DNA from: Rutpela maculata | Lineage: Eukaryota; Arthropoda; Insecta; Coleoptera; Cerambycidae | DNA length: 64,000 nucleotides | Assembly: GCA_936432065.2 (NCBI GenBank) | Contig: OW386285.2 | Coordinates: 184,388,301 to 184,452,300 of the forward strand | Direction of reading: 5' to 3' | Shown here: piece by piece, positions 62,940 through 64,000 of the stretch | Position numbering within the stretch: the first letter of the stretch is position 1 | Layout: each line of letters begins with the position of its first letter | Program-made: the position numbers and the translations under genes | Notes under the pieces: model-generated | What the model was told of the DNA's origin: nothing | Seen by the model: the letters and a program-made list of their open reading frames with translations, nothing else | Database searches by the model: none

Positions 62940-63600
62940 TGGGAAATTCAGCATTGGGTCGAAACTGTCGTTGAGGTTCATAGTTTGTACTTGAGTTTTC
63001 AGTTTCGTAATTGGTTCGAATTGGTCTATTTGTTCTGTTGGAGTATCCGTGGAGTACTCCGGATCTAGGCGAAAATCCCGAGGATTAGCAGTATAATCCT
63101 CGTATTGCTCGTTTTGAGAATTAACAGTATAATTCTCTGTGTAGTTTTGGTTGTTCTCTGAATTGTAGTTTTCGTATGATTCATTATGAATTTGGTAATT
63201 TTGGTAATCATCGTTAGAGTAGTTGTTGTATTGATTAAATTGATCGGCATAATTATCGTAAGGTTCATAATTTAAATGATGAGCTTTTTGCTGATTAAAG
63301 CGGTTAAAATTCGGGTTAGGCTGAATAGCGGATGGTCGTTGTTGCGTAAAGTTAGGGTTCGGCCTTATGGCTGAGGGCCTGTTTTGTTGCGATTGATTAG
63401 GTTGGCCGTTTTGAGGGAATGTCCTCTGGCTAAATTGATTATTTTGTGAAAAGTTTTGGAAACTTGAATTTCCTGGGTAATTTGGTCGTTGGAAATTTTG
63501 TGAAGTTGACGGCATTGTTTGTGTTTGTTGCCTTGTACGGCATTCATTTATGACATGACTAACGATTTCGACACCCAAAAGTCTCTTTTTAAAAAATTTA
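62922..63600 (-). pseudogene. gag: Errantivirus-type gag, C-terminal part
   Basis: A minus frame of Gln/Asn/Tyr-rich low complexity (repeats such as RPSAIRPNPNF) ending NFPEQTFM and a TAA at 62922. A TTTCCCA heptamer near 62946-62940, in phase for slippage into the -1 pol frame, lies a few codons before the stop. The capsid part is cut off by the second element near 63600. Disordered Gag tails of this type are common in the group. Confidence 0.7.
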
Positions 63601-63806
63601 TTAAATTAAAAAATTTATTTTTTATAAAATGTTTAAGTACAATGTATGTGTTTAATTAAAGGAAGCTAGTTACTGACTGAATCTAAAACAATGCAAAATA
63701 GGAAAGAAGGCACAGCGCCTTATCTTCTAAGTATCAGGTTACAACTGCTGATGCTGGGAAACATAGTCGTCTCCTTATAATTCAAATGGGGGGTCGATAC
63801 ATAATT
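63601..63806 (-). repeat. 3' LTR of a second env-bearing element
   Basis: Minus-strand LTR starting AATTATGTATCGACC next to a polypurine tract and ending in an AT-rich run with TTTATAAAAAATAAATTTTTT. The exact end is unclear because the junction is A/T-rich. Confidence 0.6.
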
Positions 63807-63807
63807 G

Positions 63808-63815
63808 CTCCCCTC
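63808..63815 (-). promoter_or_regulatory. Polypurine tract of the second element
   Basis: Minus-strand GAGGGGAG just upstream of the LTR start. Confidence 0.65.
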
Positions 63816-63825
63816 GAATATTCAA

Positions 63826-64000
63826 CTACGGAGTGCAGCGAGGAAGTTGAACGTTTGGTGGGATGGCTTCTGGTCGATTTCCCTCGATGTCTTCATTATG
63901 TTTACTTCGTCTGGCTAATATACATTTTTTATATGAAAAATATGAGATGATTAAAATAACCATAACATAGAGGAGTACTGTCCATGTACTGGGAATATTG
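63826..64000 (-). CDS. env: Env C-terminus of the second element (runs off right edge)
   Basis: The minus frame has a hydrophobic stretch of about 20 residues (TVLLYVMVILIISYFSY) followed by a basic Lys/Arg segment and a Pro-rich tail, with a TAG at 63828-63826. This is the layout of an envelope transmembrane anchor and cytoplasmic tail. Only the last 57 codons are in the window. Confidence 0.65.
   Translation of the reverse strand, partial: NIPSTWTVLLYVMVILIISYFSYKKCILARRSKHNEDIEGNRPEAIPPNVQLPRCTP

Overview
The window is a dense graveyard and nursery of transposable elements from a large, AT-rich arthropod genome, most probably an insect. That rests on the mix of element types: R1-clade and Jockey/CR1-like non-LTR retrotransposons, a Ty3/gypsy element primed by a tRNA-Lys-like site, env-bearing errantivirus-type elements, a Penelope-like element with a GIY-YIG nuclease, and a 5S-rRNA-derived SINE. 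I recognise no host housekeeping gene, tRNA gene, rRNA gene or CRISPR array, and I cannot name the species.

Layout, left to right. 1-6122: three head-to-tail or opposed non-LTR remnants. 6123-19629: an R1-clade element on the minus strand, sitting inside a (TATC)n array and split by a complete, very young gypsy element (7767-17828, 2,024-bp LTRs that differ at one base by eye). 19630-27267: CR1-like fragments flanking a 3.3-kb DNA transposon with long imperfect terminal inverted repeats (TIRs) and a broken Cys-rich gene. 27268-33640: copies of an interspersed repeat (family A), two of them forming a palindrome, a 30-bp minisatellite, and an RT element inserted in another family A copy with a 6-bp duplication. 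33641-38254: decayed Jockey-like elements, one cut by a 5S-derived SINE with a 12-bp duplication. 38255-42583: an almost complete CR1-like element, with ORF1 carrying a zinc finger, coiled coil and SGNH-like region, and ORF2 carrying an APE-type endonuclease and RT, broken by one frameshift.

42719-57708 is built round a large inverted duplication (arms 44873-48796 and 53849-56985). The spacer holds a Penelope-like element and its palindromic end copies, bordered by long (TA)n arrays. The left flank and arm hold a 1.28-kb element placed exactly between AAA and TTT without target duplication, the hallmark of the Spy group. 57709-64000: a decayed errantivirus-type element on the minus strand (3' LTR, deleted env, frameshifted pol, gag tail), itself interrupted by the 3' end of a second env-bearing element.

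The parts do not cooperate as one pathway; they record successive nested insertions. The most useful readings are target preferences (R1-like into TATC, the errantivirus-type LTR beside TA repeats, Spy-like between AAA and TTT), expression devices (slippery heptamers, TAATG and ATGA stop-start overlaps, an env splice acceptor), and the undescribed-looking DNA transposon at 20929-24249.
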